A DNA stretch of 64,000 nt from Sphingopyxis sp. FD7 (GTDB taxonomy: Bacteria; Pseudomonadota; Alphaproteobacteria; Sphingomonadales; Sphingomonadaceae). Position 1 is the first letter of the stretch. Each line of letters begins with the position of its first letter. The stretch spans positions 1,240,001 through 1,304,000 of the forward strand of contig NZ_AP017898.1 in the NCBI RefSeq assembly GCF_003609835.1, written 5' to 3'. A model generated the notes under the pieces. It made no database searches. It was not told the origin of the DNA and was given only the letters and a program-made list of their open reading frames with translations. The translations under genes were made by a program, and so were the position numbers. Below are positions 16,870 through 23,838 of the stretch, one piece after another.

Positions 16870-17042
16870 ACGGCGACACGACGGTTCAGCTGCTCTGGTT
16901 CGCGGGCGCGTTCACGCTGGTGCTGAGTTCGCTGCTGGCGCGCCGACTGCCAATGTCCGACTGGTTGAAAATGGCACTCGCATGGATCGCGATATTCGCT
17001 CTGATGTTCCTGGTGATCCGCACATGGCAACTCGTCGCCTGA
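16866..17042 (+). CDS. Small membrane protein next to dif
   Basis: 58-residue protein starting 4 bases before the end of the MBL gene. It has a hydrophobic segment LLWFAGAFTLVLSSLLA, a basic linker ARRLPMSDWLK and a second segment MALAWIAIFALMFLVI. This arrangement resembles the N-terminal anchor of alphaproteobacterial retropepsin-like proteases that often follow this gene, but here the frame stops at 17042, 30 bases before the dif site. It may be a complete small protein or a remnant; the sequence alone does not decide. Confidence 0.6.
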   Translation: MNGDTTVQLLWFAGAFTLVLSSLLARRLPMSDWLKMALAWIAIFALMFLVIRTWQLVA

Positions 17043-17072
17043 GCGCTGGACTCCCCCTGAGCATCGCCAGTA

Positions 17073-17100
17073 ATTTAACATAATATATATTATCGGCCAA
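17073..17100 (-). other. dif: dif-like XerC/XerD site, left end of prophage
   Basis: Read on the minus strand, the XerC arm is TTGGCCGATAA, the six-base centre is TATATA and the XerD arm is TTATGTTAAAT. The XerD arm is identical to that of E. coli dif. The arm facing the chromosome is the canonical XerD one, so the site is best read as a hybrid of host XerD arm and phage-borne XerC arm. dif is where chromosome dimers are resolved, so the replication terminus lies here. Confidence 0.85.
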
Positions 17101-17116
17101 TTCGCGGTTAAAAAAA

Positions 17117-17359
17117 TTAAAACTTGGCGCGGCGCGGTTTGACGACCTCACCCTCGCCAGCCGGACGTGCCACCGGGTTCGCGGCGACCTGTTCGAGAAC
17201 TATACGAACAGTGCTGACGCCAGACCGGCGAGCGCTTCCGCTACGCCGACGGGTAGCAGATCGGCGGCCACCAGACCTGCGAGCAGACCCGTAAGAACGG
17301 CGCGAACCGGAATACGACGCTTTTCGTCGCGAGGTTTTTCTTCGACGAGCATATGCCAT
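17117..17359 (-). CDS. Very basic DNA-binding peptide (J-like packaging protein)
   Basis: 80-residue protein whose first 50 residues are almost all Arg, Lys, Ser, Gly and Tyr (MAYARRRKTSRRKASYSGSR and repeated RRSG units), like the J/VP-type ssDNA-binding peptides that neutralise the genome inside microvirus capsids. AGGAG precedes the ATG by eight bases. The C-terminus is different in composition (TVRIVLEQVAANPVARPAGE) and may contact the capsid. It is the last phage gene before the left dif site. Function is inferred from composition and position. Confidence 0.75.
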   Translation of the reverse strand: MAYARRRKTSRRKASYSGSRRSYGSARRSGGRRSATRRRSGSARRSGVSTVRIVLEQVAANPVARPAGEGEVVKPRRAKF

Positions 17360-17408
17360 CTCTTTCTTCTCCTAACAGCCCAACATAGGGCACCATGTTT
17401 ATGATTCG

Positions 17409-17780
17409 TCAGCCGAAACTTGTCCAGCCCCCAAAAGCATGTCCAACAGGGCGGCGCGTAAGCCTATAGGTTCGCTCGAAATTCCGATGAATTTGACGAG
17501 ACGTCCGCGCAAAAGCCCTGTCCTCAATTTCGTTTGCCGCGAGGTTCTCAATCGCCTTGCGCAAATCGATTTCATCGAAATGCCGCGCGACGAGCGCGGC
17601 GCGCTCGATAGCGCTCGCCTTCGGCTTCCATTTCTTCGCTTTGGGATCATACCAAAAGCCGCCCTTGCGCGCTTTCGGGAGCGCGTCCCAGAGCGCATTG
17701 GTAATATCGGTTGCGGTCGTGTCCGTCAATGTGGTGTAAATTCGGGTGTGGCCAGCGGGCTTCATTTTCAGGCGGCCTTT
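17409..17780 (-). pseudogene. C-terminal fragment of phage structural protein cut by IS256
   Basis: The frame is open from the IS256 edge at 17780 (KGRLK before the first Met) to a stop at 17409, about 123 codons. It has helix-forming stretches (TDITNALWDALPKARKGG, IERAALVARHFDEIDLRKAI, NEIEDRAF). The absence of a start or ribosome site at its first Met and the open frame into the IS indicate that it is the 3' part of the gene whose 5' part lies at 19121-20120. A direct in-frame joint cannot be shown because no target duplication survives. Confidence 0.6.
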
Positions 17781-18979
17781 GGTGTAATCTGTAGCGGCTG
17801 AGCCTCCTCGATTGTTGGTGTGGCGAGCGCTGCCATGCCCTCGATCTGCATGTAGCGGTGCTGGAGCTGGTATTCGTCGTTCTGCTCGAGCAGGACGGCG
17901 CCGACGAGGCGGATGATGCTGTCCTCGTTGGGGAAGATGCCGACGACATCGGCGCGGCGCTTGACCTCCTTGTTCAGCCGTTCGAGCGGATTGGTGCTGT
18001 GGAGCTTGACCCGGTGCTGCTCAGGGAAGGTCATGTAGGCGAGCACGTCATGCTCGGCTTCATCCATGCAGGTGCCAAGCTTCGGCCAGCGGGCGCGCAG
18101 CTGGTCGGCAACCTGACGCCAGACCTGTGTCGCAGCGGCATGATCGGGCTGGAGGAAGACCTGGCGGATGGCGGCGGCAACAACGGTGTTCTGGCCCTTG
18201 GGAACGTAGGCCAGCGCATTGCGCATGAAGTGGACACGGCAGCGCTGCCAGGTGGCGCTGAGGACGCGGGTGATCGCTGCCTTGAGGCCTTCGTGGGCAT
18301 CCGAGATGACCAGCTTGACCCCTGTCAGACCGCGCCGGGCGAGGTCCTTGAGGAAGTCTGACCAGAACACCTCTGCCTCCGAAGGGCCGATGTGCAGGCC
18401 GACGATCTCGCGCTTGCCCTCGGTGTTGACGGCAACGGCGATTATCGCGGCAACGCTGACGATCCGGCCGCCCTGGCGCACCTTCAGGTAAGTGGCATCG
18501 AGCCAGAGGTAGGGCCAGTCGCCGGCAAGCGGGCGCTTGAGGAAGGCATGGACGCGCTCGTCGATGTCCTTGCACAGCTTCGAGACCGAGGATTTGGAGA
18601 TGCCGGTCATGCCCATGGCCTGCACCAGATCATCGACGCGCCGGGTGCTGACGCCGGCGATCCACGCCTCCTGGATCACGGCGACCAAGGCCTTCTCGAC
18701 TGTCTTTCGCGGCTCCAGGAAGCCCGGGAAGTAGGCGCCGGTCCGCAGCTTGGGGATCCTCAGGTTGAGCGTGCCGAGCCGGGTATCGAGGCTGCGGTCG
18801 CGGTAGCCGTTGCGCCAGGTCGTCCGCTCGCCGGAACGCTCGTGCCGGGCGGCACCGACCAGGCCCTCGACGTCGGCCTCCATGATGATCTGCAATACGC
18901 TTTCGGCAATGGTGCGCAGAAAATCTCCATCTCCGCTCTTCGCCAAAAGCTCGGCAAGCGGTAGTCTGTCTTCGGTCAT
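17768..18979 (-). CDS. IS256-family (Mutator-type) transposase
   Basis: 403 residues from MTEDRLPLAELLAKSGDGDF, with AAGGAG ten bases upstream; the longer frame to 19081 lacks a site. Mutator-type DDE residues appear in YLWLDATYLKVRQGG (first Asp), KLVISDAHEGLKAAI (second Asp) and STNPLERLNKEVKRRADVVG (Glu), with the C/H motif CRVHFMRNALAYVPK between. Length matches the family. The last four residues are encoded by host DNA beyond the IS end. No lesion is seen, so it may be active. Confidence 0.95.
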   Translation of the reverse strand: MTEDRLPLAELLAKSGDGDFLRTIAESVLQIIMEADVEGLVGAARHERSGERTTWRNGYRDRSLDTRLGTLNLRIPKLRTGAYFPGFLEPRKTVEKALVAVIQEAWIAGVSTRRVDDLVQAMGMTGISKSSVSKLCKDIDERVHAFLKRPLAGDWPYLWLDATYLKVRQGGRIVSVAAIIAVAVNTEGKREIVGLHIGPSEAEVFWSDFLKDLARRGLTGVKLVISDAHEGLKAAITRVLSATWQRCRVHFMRNALAYVPKGQNTVVAAAIRQVFLQPDHAAATQVWRQVADQLRARWPKLGTCMDEAEHDVLAYMTFPEQHRVKLHSTNPLERLNKEVKRRADVVGIFPNEDSIIRLVGAVLLEQNDEYQLQHRYMQIEGMAALATPTIEEAQPLQITPKAA

Positions 18980-19119
18980 CGGGATCAACTCCTTGGTTGG
19001 TGTGAAGTCTGGAAACTCCACCTTACCAATGAGCCCGGTGGCCACCGAGATCGAAATCGCATGGGGTGGGGCATGCCCCACCCCATGCGATCACCTCAAT
19101 CTACACCAGAAATTACACC
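17781..19119 (-). mobile_element. IS256-family insertion sequence inside the prophage
   Basis: Element of about 1.34 kb with one Mutator-type transposase gene and related ends: the left end begins GGTGTAATCTGTAGCGGC and the right end, read inward, GGTGTAATTTCTGGTGTAG. The flanks (GCGGCCTTT on the left, ACGAACGCG on the right) are not repeated, so the 8-9 bp target duplication expected for the family is absent. The transposase stop (17768) lies just outside the left end. Confidence 0.8.
19056..19091. repeat. 36-base perfect palindrome upstream of IS256 transposase
   Basis: A perfect palindrome centred at GGGGCATGCCCC, 77 bases upstream of the transposase start and 28 bases inside the IS right end. 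As RNA or single-stranded DNA it would form a strong hairpin. It may be a transcription barrier protecting the transposase gene from read-through, or a transposase/host-factor site. Confidence 0.85.
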
Positions 19120-19120
19120 A

Positions 19121-20120
19121 CGAACGCGGACGCTAACTCGGTTGCTTCGGTCACGGCACCGAACACGCGAACAACGGCCTGATAAAGAGCGTTGTCGCCG
19201 ATCTTCCATTTGCGCTCCTTCTCACCGGACGGCGCAGCGCGCCGTTTCGTCCTGACTCGACGCCCGGTAAAGCGGTCCAAGCCGCGCTCCACGACAGTCC
19301 AAGAACGCTCAACGACAGGTTCATGCGACGGCGGCGCTTCATCCTTCGGCGGAGCGTCCGGGCCAACTCCCGGCGGACTATCAACGATAGGATAGCCAAC
19401 GCCGGGAACCCACGGCGGATCGAGCTGGGGCAGCTCATTGCCCCATTGATCCTGCTCATGCGGAGACAGGTTTTCCTTCGGCAACCTGTCCCGCCCGGCC
19501 GACGGTCGCGGATAGACCGCCGGATCGGCATACGGGTCGGGGAATGGGTTACGCGGGAACGCCGCATTGCCCATTCGCCCGGTGAAGGAAGGGTCAAATT
19601 GATCAGTTTGCCCCGACGGCGCATCTCGCACCCAACGCTCGTAATTCGCGTGGCGATGTTGAGACAAGCCTTTCGTGTAGCACCACCAAAGGCCGAACTC
19701 TGTCCAATGTGGTAGAAGATCGCCAGCGTGGCCGATCGCTTGGGCTGCAATCGGCCCTTCATACGCCAAGCCGCTGCCAATAATCGGCGGCGACCTCAAC
19801 GCTGCTCCGAGCACACCGTAGGAGGCCCATGAATATGGGCCGTGAGTGCGCCGCCACCCCTTCGCCGTGGGGAAACCCCACGGACGCGGCGGCGTCGGAG
19901 GAAACCAGTTATCGGGGTCAAACATATCAATGACCCCCAAAACAGGCACACGCGGCAACGGAATGCGCGGCGTCGGTAGCCCCGGTCCAAAATTGGGGAC
20001 GCGCTTGCCAAATGGCACCCGCTGACGGGGCTTAAAGGGCTGATTGTCATTAGCTGGCCGGGGCCGAGGCTGGCGACGGTCTGGCCTCGGCTCCCTTGGT
20101 TTTCTGCGGGGAACACCCAT
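19121..20120 (-). pseudogene. Phage structural protein, VP2/pilot position (N-terminal part)
   Basis: Starts at MGVPRRKPREPRPDRRQPRP with AGGA upstream; an earlier Met at 20198 is less likely. About 333 residues remain before the frame enters the IS256 end and stops at 19113 (GTG GTG TAA). The first 60 residues are Pro- and Arg-rich; a middle section contains small-residue helices (GVLGAALRSPPIIGSGLAY). It lies downstream of the replication gene, where microviruses keep minor virion or DNA pilot proteins. No homologous motif is recognised with certainty; the pilot assignment rests on position. Interrupted, therefore probably non-functional. Confidence 0.6.
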
Positions 20121-20249
20121 CTTGAACAGTCCTAATCGGTGAAACACACCCGACCTTAACATAGGACGAATCGGGTGTGAATCGGCCCTCTCCTGCAATG
20201 GCAGCGCGAGGGTTCACCGTTAGGGGTCATGGGGGCCTATCGGCCCAAA

Positions 20250-20870
20250 TCACGCCTGTAAGGCTAACGCTTCCGGCGGCGATCCATACTCAAGCGATGC
20301 CCTCACCCGCGTTCGTGCCTCCTTGGCCAGATATTTGGCTACATAAAACGCCGGGCGACTTTCGCCCTGGGCGACCAGTTTGAACTGGCTGAAGCCGCCC
20401 TTCCATTGCCCTTGCAATGTCCGTTTCTTCACGGGTTCCGACTGCGAAACCTCGTGAACAAGCAGATGCCAGTGAGGCATACCGTCTTTATGGGCCTCAC
20501 TGACCAACAGGTAGCGCAGCTGCGAACCGCTCTCCTTCCGCACTCGCTTCAGGTAGCGGGTGATCGACGGGTTCGTCTCTCGCACAAGCTCGGTGAACCG
20601 TTCGTCCTCGGTCATGGTGTCGTAATCGATCGATTGCGCGGCCAGACGGTGCCTCGCGCGGGACAACACCAGAAACCGAATGTCGGGCGAGAGCGTCAGG
20701 GTTCCGAACCATGTCCGCTGCGCCCGCGCCATCTCGTTGATGGCCGCGAGCCGCCAATAGGCCGCTCGCGCACGGAGGCAGCCGTCGCACTTGCGACAGC
20801 GTGCCTGAATGTCGAGGCGATAGACCGGGCTATCGCTCGAACTCATACCGTGGGTGACATGGACACCCAT
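20250..20870 (-). CDS. Microvirus replication initiation protein (HUH endonuclease)
   Basis: 206 residues from MGVHVTHGMSSSDSPVYRLD; GGAG lies eight bases before the ATG. It has the Cys cluster CRKCDGCLRARAAYW seen in gokushovirus-type VP4 proteins, TWFGTLTLSPD (motif 1), GMPHWHLLVHE (the HUH metal motif) and RPAFYVAKYLAKEA (catalytic Tyr region). It would nick the plus-strand origin on the replicative form and start rolling-circle replication. It is shorter than many family members (often over 250 residues) because the C-terminus stops soon after the Tyr motif, but all core motifs are present. Confidence 0.9.
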   Translation of the reverse strand: MGVHVTHGMSSSDSPVYRLDIQARCRKCDGCLRARAAYWRLAAINEMARAQRTWFGTLTLSPDIRFLVLSRARHRLAAQSIDYDTMTEDERFTELVRETNPSITRYLKRVRKESGSQLRYLLVSEAHKDGMPHWHLLVHEVSQSEPVKKRTLQGQWKGGFSQFKLVAQGESRPAFYVAKYLAKEARTRVRASLEYGSPPEALALQA

Positions 20871-21041
20871 CGCTTTCGCTCCTCTGTGCTCGACGGCAAC
20901 GGGCCGCGAGCATCTTGTTCGGGAGCCTTCCCTACCGGCGGCGTCCCAAGAAAGGCTTAACGATGAAGCCTTTACGGCGCCCGCGTCCAAAGCGCGGGTG
21001 GCGGCGTGGCGCCAGAGGTCGAGATGTTGAACTCGCCTCAT

Positions 21042-21299
21042 AGTGACACCGTCGGCGCGGTGTCACTTGTGCAAAGATATTCAAGTCCCCGCTTCGCGGG
21101 GAGATTTTGCACCCCGCCTACCGGCGGGCAGCCCTTGCGGGCTGGAAGAGGGGGACGCCGCCCCCCTCGCCTGTCAAGGGGCCGTGTCCTCGCTTCGCTG
21201 CGGGCCGCACCACCCCCTTGACAGGCACACCCCCCGCTCTCGCCGAGGGGCAGAAGGCCGGGGCGATTTGCCCCGGCCTTCGCATGAAAGGATGATGAA
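21042..21299. other. Phage intergenic hairpin array (candidate origin/packaging region)
   Basis: This gene-free segment between the replication and peptidase genes holds at least five inverted repeats: TCCCCGC-TTC-GCGGGGA near 21084; CCGCC-TACC-GGCGG near 21115; CAGCCC-TTGC-GGGCTG near 21129; GCCTGTCAAGGGG at about 21169 with CCCCTTGACAGGC at about 21213; and AAGGCCGGGGC (21254-21264) with GCCCCGGCCTT (21270-21280). Such packing is unusual for chromosomal DNA. In a ssDNA phage these could be origin, complementary-strand priming, packaging or terminator structures; which is which is not determined. Confidence 0.65.
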
Positions 21300-21785
21300 A
21301 TGACAGAACCGAAGCTACCGCTGCTGACGCGGCACTTCTCACTGGCTGAGCTGACCGTCACGAATACCGGCCTCGACAACTGGCCCTCGGACGTGATCCG
21401 GGCGCGACTGCGCCAACTGGCGCAGTATCTGGAACAAGTCCGGGAACGTTGCGGCGGGCGCGCGCTAATCATCACGTCGGGCTACAGATCAACGGCAGTC
21501 AACCGAGCCGTGGGAGGTTCGCCGACTTCGGCGCACCTGAAAGGCTATGCGGCTGACATACGTATCCACCGAGGACTGGACAGCGACCTGATCGGCGCTA
21601 TCCGCTCAGTGGGCGGGTTCGACCAGCTAATATATGAGCCGTCGCGCGGAATCGTGCATGTCAGCATCGACCCGCGCCAGCGCGGGCAGGTCAAGACACT
21701 GACCGCGCGAGGATATGTGAACGGCATAGATAACTGGGGCTGGCATCGGGATGGGGGGCGGAAGCCCCCCTCCCCTTCGCGTTAG
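21300..21785 (+). CDS. Phage M15-type peptidase (endolysin-like), antisense to other phage genes
   Basis: 161 residues, Peptidase_M15_3 family, which cleaves peptide cross-links of peptidoglycan. Zinc ligands fit SAHLKGYAADIRI (H and D) and GIVHVSID (second His), with the upstream YRSTAVNRAVGG segment typical of the family. AAAGGA precedes the ATG by eight bases. It runs opposite to capsid, replication and structural genes, and its last 4 bases overlap the capsid stop in a tail-to-tail arrangement. No signal peptide is evident. Probable role is lysis or entry; it is the only cell-wall enzyme of the phage. Confidence 0.9.
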   Translation: MTEPKLPLLTRHFSLAELTVTNTGLDNWPSDVIRARLRQLAQYLEQVRERCGGRALIITSGYRSTAVNRAVGGSPTSAHLKGYAADIRIHRGLDSDLIGAIRSVGGFDQLIYEPSRGIVHVSIDPRQRGQVKTLTARGYVNGIDNWGWHRDGGRKPPSPSR

Positions 21786-23047
21786 CCGCTGGTATCCTCC
21801 AAGCGGCTCTTGATGTTCAGATCGACGCGACCGTCGACGCGGACCTTGTTCAAGGTCGCTGGCGTCGTGAACATCGAATCGGCGTCGGCGGCGACCGGAT
21901 ACTTCTTCTGGAGCGCCGCCGTCGGCAGAGCGACCAGACCGGCATCGGTAGACGCGAGGTCGAAGTTGACGAACTGGTCGCCATACATCGCCAGATCGCG
22001 AATATCGACCCAATAGTCATTCGTGCCGACGTTACCCGCGAGCGGGCCATCCGCCGCCAAGAACTTCTTGAGCGACGTATAAGGCTCGTCCTGCAACACG
22101 GCAGGAAGCCAGCTGAACGCATCGTTCAGATAGCTGGCCAACTGGCCCTTCTGCTTACCAAGGTAAATCTTCGGGCGAGTGACCGTCACGCCGAAGATGA
22201 AGCCCGGCTCCTTGAAGAAGCGATCCTTGTCCGCGCGCTCCGCAACAGCCCACGAAACCGCCGACGCGACGGAGCCGTCGGTCGGGTTCACGGTATTCGA
22301 TGGATATTGCCAGTGCCGGACATAGCGCACCAATTCCGGCTCGTGCGGCTCGGCGTCCTCGCGCGGAACGCTCACGCCAAAGGTCTTAAGCCAATCCTCG
22401 AAATCCACCGTAGTAAGCGACATCGAGCGCATGGCCTCCCAGTGCGCGTAATGATCCGCAAACTGCGGATTCAGTCCAGGGGCAATGACCCCATCGGGCT
22501 GACCGCCGGGGAACTCCTCGTCGCCGTCGGCGACTGCGCTGTCGAGGATCGCGCTGTCGAGCCACGACTGCGACGAGACCTTTGCGACGGGGATGTTGTC
22601 GATGACGAAGGCGTCCCATGCTTCGTCTTCATCACGAAACACAGTTTCAACGATACGCTCCAAACAGTGCTTCGCATAATTGATACCCCCTTGGTGATAA
22701 TAGGCCGCACTGGCGGCCTCATTGAGCGCCGACACGTCGGCATTGGTGACGATCATATCCGTGAGGTCATCGCGGATATTCAGATCGCGCAGCTTCACGT
22801 AGAAGAAGTAATATTCATTCCACCAACCGATGAGCGGATTCTTGATGGGATCGGTCACGCAACGCGCCTGCAACAGCAGGTTGGTCATCGTCTCACCCGG
22901 CCAGACCGGCGCGACGAGAAAAGGCTGAATCTGCCACGGACGATAGCGGAGCTGAAAAGTATGCGACGGGCGACGCAACTTGCGGCCCGTCTTGGATATT
23001 GGAACGATGTTGCTCACATCGACCTTTGCGGCGTAGGGAACTGCCAT
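21782..23047 (-). CDS. Microvirus major capsid protein (VP1/F)
   Basis: 421 residues starting MAVPYAAKVDVSNIVPISKT. The N-terminal pattern (HTFQLRYRPWQIQPFLVAPV followed by WPGETMTNLLLQARCVTDPI and NPLIGWWNEYYFFYVKLRDL) is characteristic of the microvirus F-type capsid protein with a beta-jelly-roll. Length is short compared with gokushovirus capsids (often over 500), consistent with the smaller capsid proteins of alphaproteobacterial microviruses without a long surface loop. GGAAGGA lies upstream of the start, which is 35 bases from the right dif-like site, so its promoter must be very close to or within the attachment region. Confidence 0.93.
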   Translation of the reverse strand: MAVPYAAKVDVSNIVPISKTGRKLRRPSHTFQLRYRPWQIQPFLVAPVWPGETMTNLLLQARCVTDPIKNPLIGWWNEYYFFYVKLRDLNIRDDLTDMIVTNADVSALNEAASAAYYHQGGINYAKHCLERIVETVFRDEDEAWDAFVIDNIPVAKVSSQSWLDSAILDSAVADGDEEFPGGQPDGVIAPGLNPQFADHYAHWEAMRSMSLTTVDFEDWLKTFGVSVPREDAEPHEPELVRYVRHWQYPSNTVNPTDGSVASAVSWAVAERADKDRFFKEPGFIFGVTVTRPKIYLGKQKGQLASYLNDAFSWLPAVLQDEPYTSLKKFLAADGPLAGNVGTNDYWVDIRDLAMYGDQFVNFDLASTDAGLVALPTAALQKKYPVAADADSMFTTPATLNKVRVDGRVDLNIKSRLEDTSG

Positions 23048-23081
23048 AACGCGGTCCTTCCGAAAAAGACCGCGAAGTGAC

Positions 23082-23109
23082 TGATAACACTATATATATT
23101 ATCGATGTT
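23082..23109 (-). other. dif-like XerC/XerD site, right end of prophage
   Basis: On the minus strand the XerC arm is AACATCGATAA, the centre TATATA and the XerD arm TAGTGTTATCA. The centre is identical to that of the left site; the XerD arm is degenerate (6 of 11 match) as expected for a phage-derived arm. Joining this chromosomal XerC arm to the chromosomal XerD arm at 17073 would rebuild a canonical dif, supporting integration by host XerCD. Confidence 0.75.
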
Positions 23110-23163
23110 TATTGGCTATGCGCCATGCGCGGATTTGATCCCTCGTCCATCAGGCTTTAGGCC

Positions 23164-23240
23164 CTGTTTCAGTAAGATTGAAGCGATGCGCCCAGCGCGG
23201 CTCGCTGCACGATCTCGTCGCTTCAATCTTACTGAAACAG
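23164..23240. repeat. 23-base perfect inverted repeat upstream of nasT
   Basis: Arms at 23164-23186 (starting CTGTTTCAGTAAGATTGAAG) and 23218-23240 are perfectly complementary with a 31-base spacer. The repeat ends 16 bases before the nasT start. It may be a repeated mobile palindrome (REP/MITE-like), a leader hairpin or an operator; it lacks a following T-run so is not a typical terminator. Confidence 0.8.
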
Positions 23241-23256
23241 CGTCTAAGGCGCGCGC

Positions 23257-23838
23257 ATGAGGATTGCGATCATCGATACCAGCATGACCCGCGCCGCCAT
23301 CATTTCCGATGGCTTGCGCGAAGCTGGTCTCGACGACCTGGTGCTGATCGACCCGACCGGCCCCCTCACCCGCCAGATCGAAACAGCCAAACCCGAAGTG
23401 GTGCTCATAAATCTTGAAAACCCGAGTCGCGACCAGCTGGAGGATTATTTCGCCATGTCGCGCGCACTGGCGCGGCCGATCGCCATGTTCGTCGATCAGA
23501 GCGATGCAGAGGCGACCGGAGCGGCAATCGACGCCGGAGTGTCTGCCTATGTCGTGGATGGCCTGTCGAAACGGCGCATCAAGCCGGTGATCGATCTCGC
23601 CATACGGCGCTTCCAGGCTTTTTCGCGGCTACAGCGCGAACTGGACGAAGCGAAGAACGCTCTGGCCGAACGCGCCACCATCGACAAGGCCAAGGCGATA
23701 TTGATGAAACGTCGCCAGATCGACGAACCGGCGGCCTATGCGCTTCTGCGCGGCCAGGCGATGCGGACCAACCGCCGGATTTCCGAGATTGCCGAGGCGA
23801 TCGTGACCAGCGAAGCGTTGATGGGAGACATGGAATGA
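23257..23838 (+). CDS. nasT: NasT-type ANTAR response regulator
   Basis: 193 residues. A receiver-like N-terminal domain (MRIAIIDTSMTRAAIISDGL, PEVVLINLENPS) is followed by a linker helix and a C-terminal ANTAR RNA-binding domain (ATIDKAKAILMKRRQIDEPAAYALLRGQAMRTNRRISEIAE; key A, AYxxLR and SE residues present). NasT proteins bind leader RNA and prevent termination when nitrate or nitrite releases them from NasS. The next gene overlaps by 4 bases, and a terminator-bearing leader follows 3 kb downstream of the start, completing the expected circuit. Confidence 0.93.
   Translation: MRIAIIDTSMTRAAIISDGLREAGLDDLVLIDPTGPLTRQIETAKPEVVLINLENPSRDQLEDYFAMSRALARPIAMFVDQSDAEATGAAIDAGVSAYVVDGLSKRRIKPVIDLAIRRFQAFSRLQRELDEAKNALAERATIDKAKAILMKRRQIDEPAAYALLRGQAMRTNRRISEIAEAIVTSEALMGDME

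Larger units (their letters stand above)
17084..23098 (-). mobile_element. Microvirus (ssDNA phage) prophage integrated at dif
   Basis: About 6.0 kb between two dif-like sites, 4.7 kb once the internal IS256 element (17781-19119) is discounted, which is a normal Microviridae genome size. Order on the minus strand is major capsid protein, replication initiator, structural protein (split by the IS) and a basic J-like peptide; an M15 peptidase lies on the plus strand between capsid and replication genes. The phage brings no integrase, consistent with use of host XerC and XerD as known for temperate microviruses. Protein style fits the microviruses of marine alphaproteobacteria (Amoyvirinae-like), which is recollection rather than a search result. 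Likely defective because a virion gene is interrupted. Confidence 0.88.

Noticed and set aside
17781..19119. IS256 as part of the original phage genome
   Set aside because: The transposase has all IS256 features, related terminal repeats and splits a phage frame, so it is a later insertion.
21042..21299. CRISPR array
   Set aside because: The repeats are hairpins of different sequence with no direct repeat and spacer periodicity.
23164..23240. Intrinsic terminator for the prophage or upstream genes
   Set aside because: Stem is long but no T-run follows on either strand and the spacer is 31 bases.
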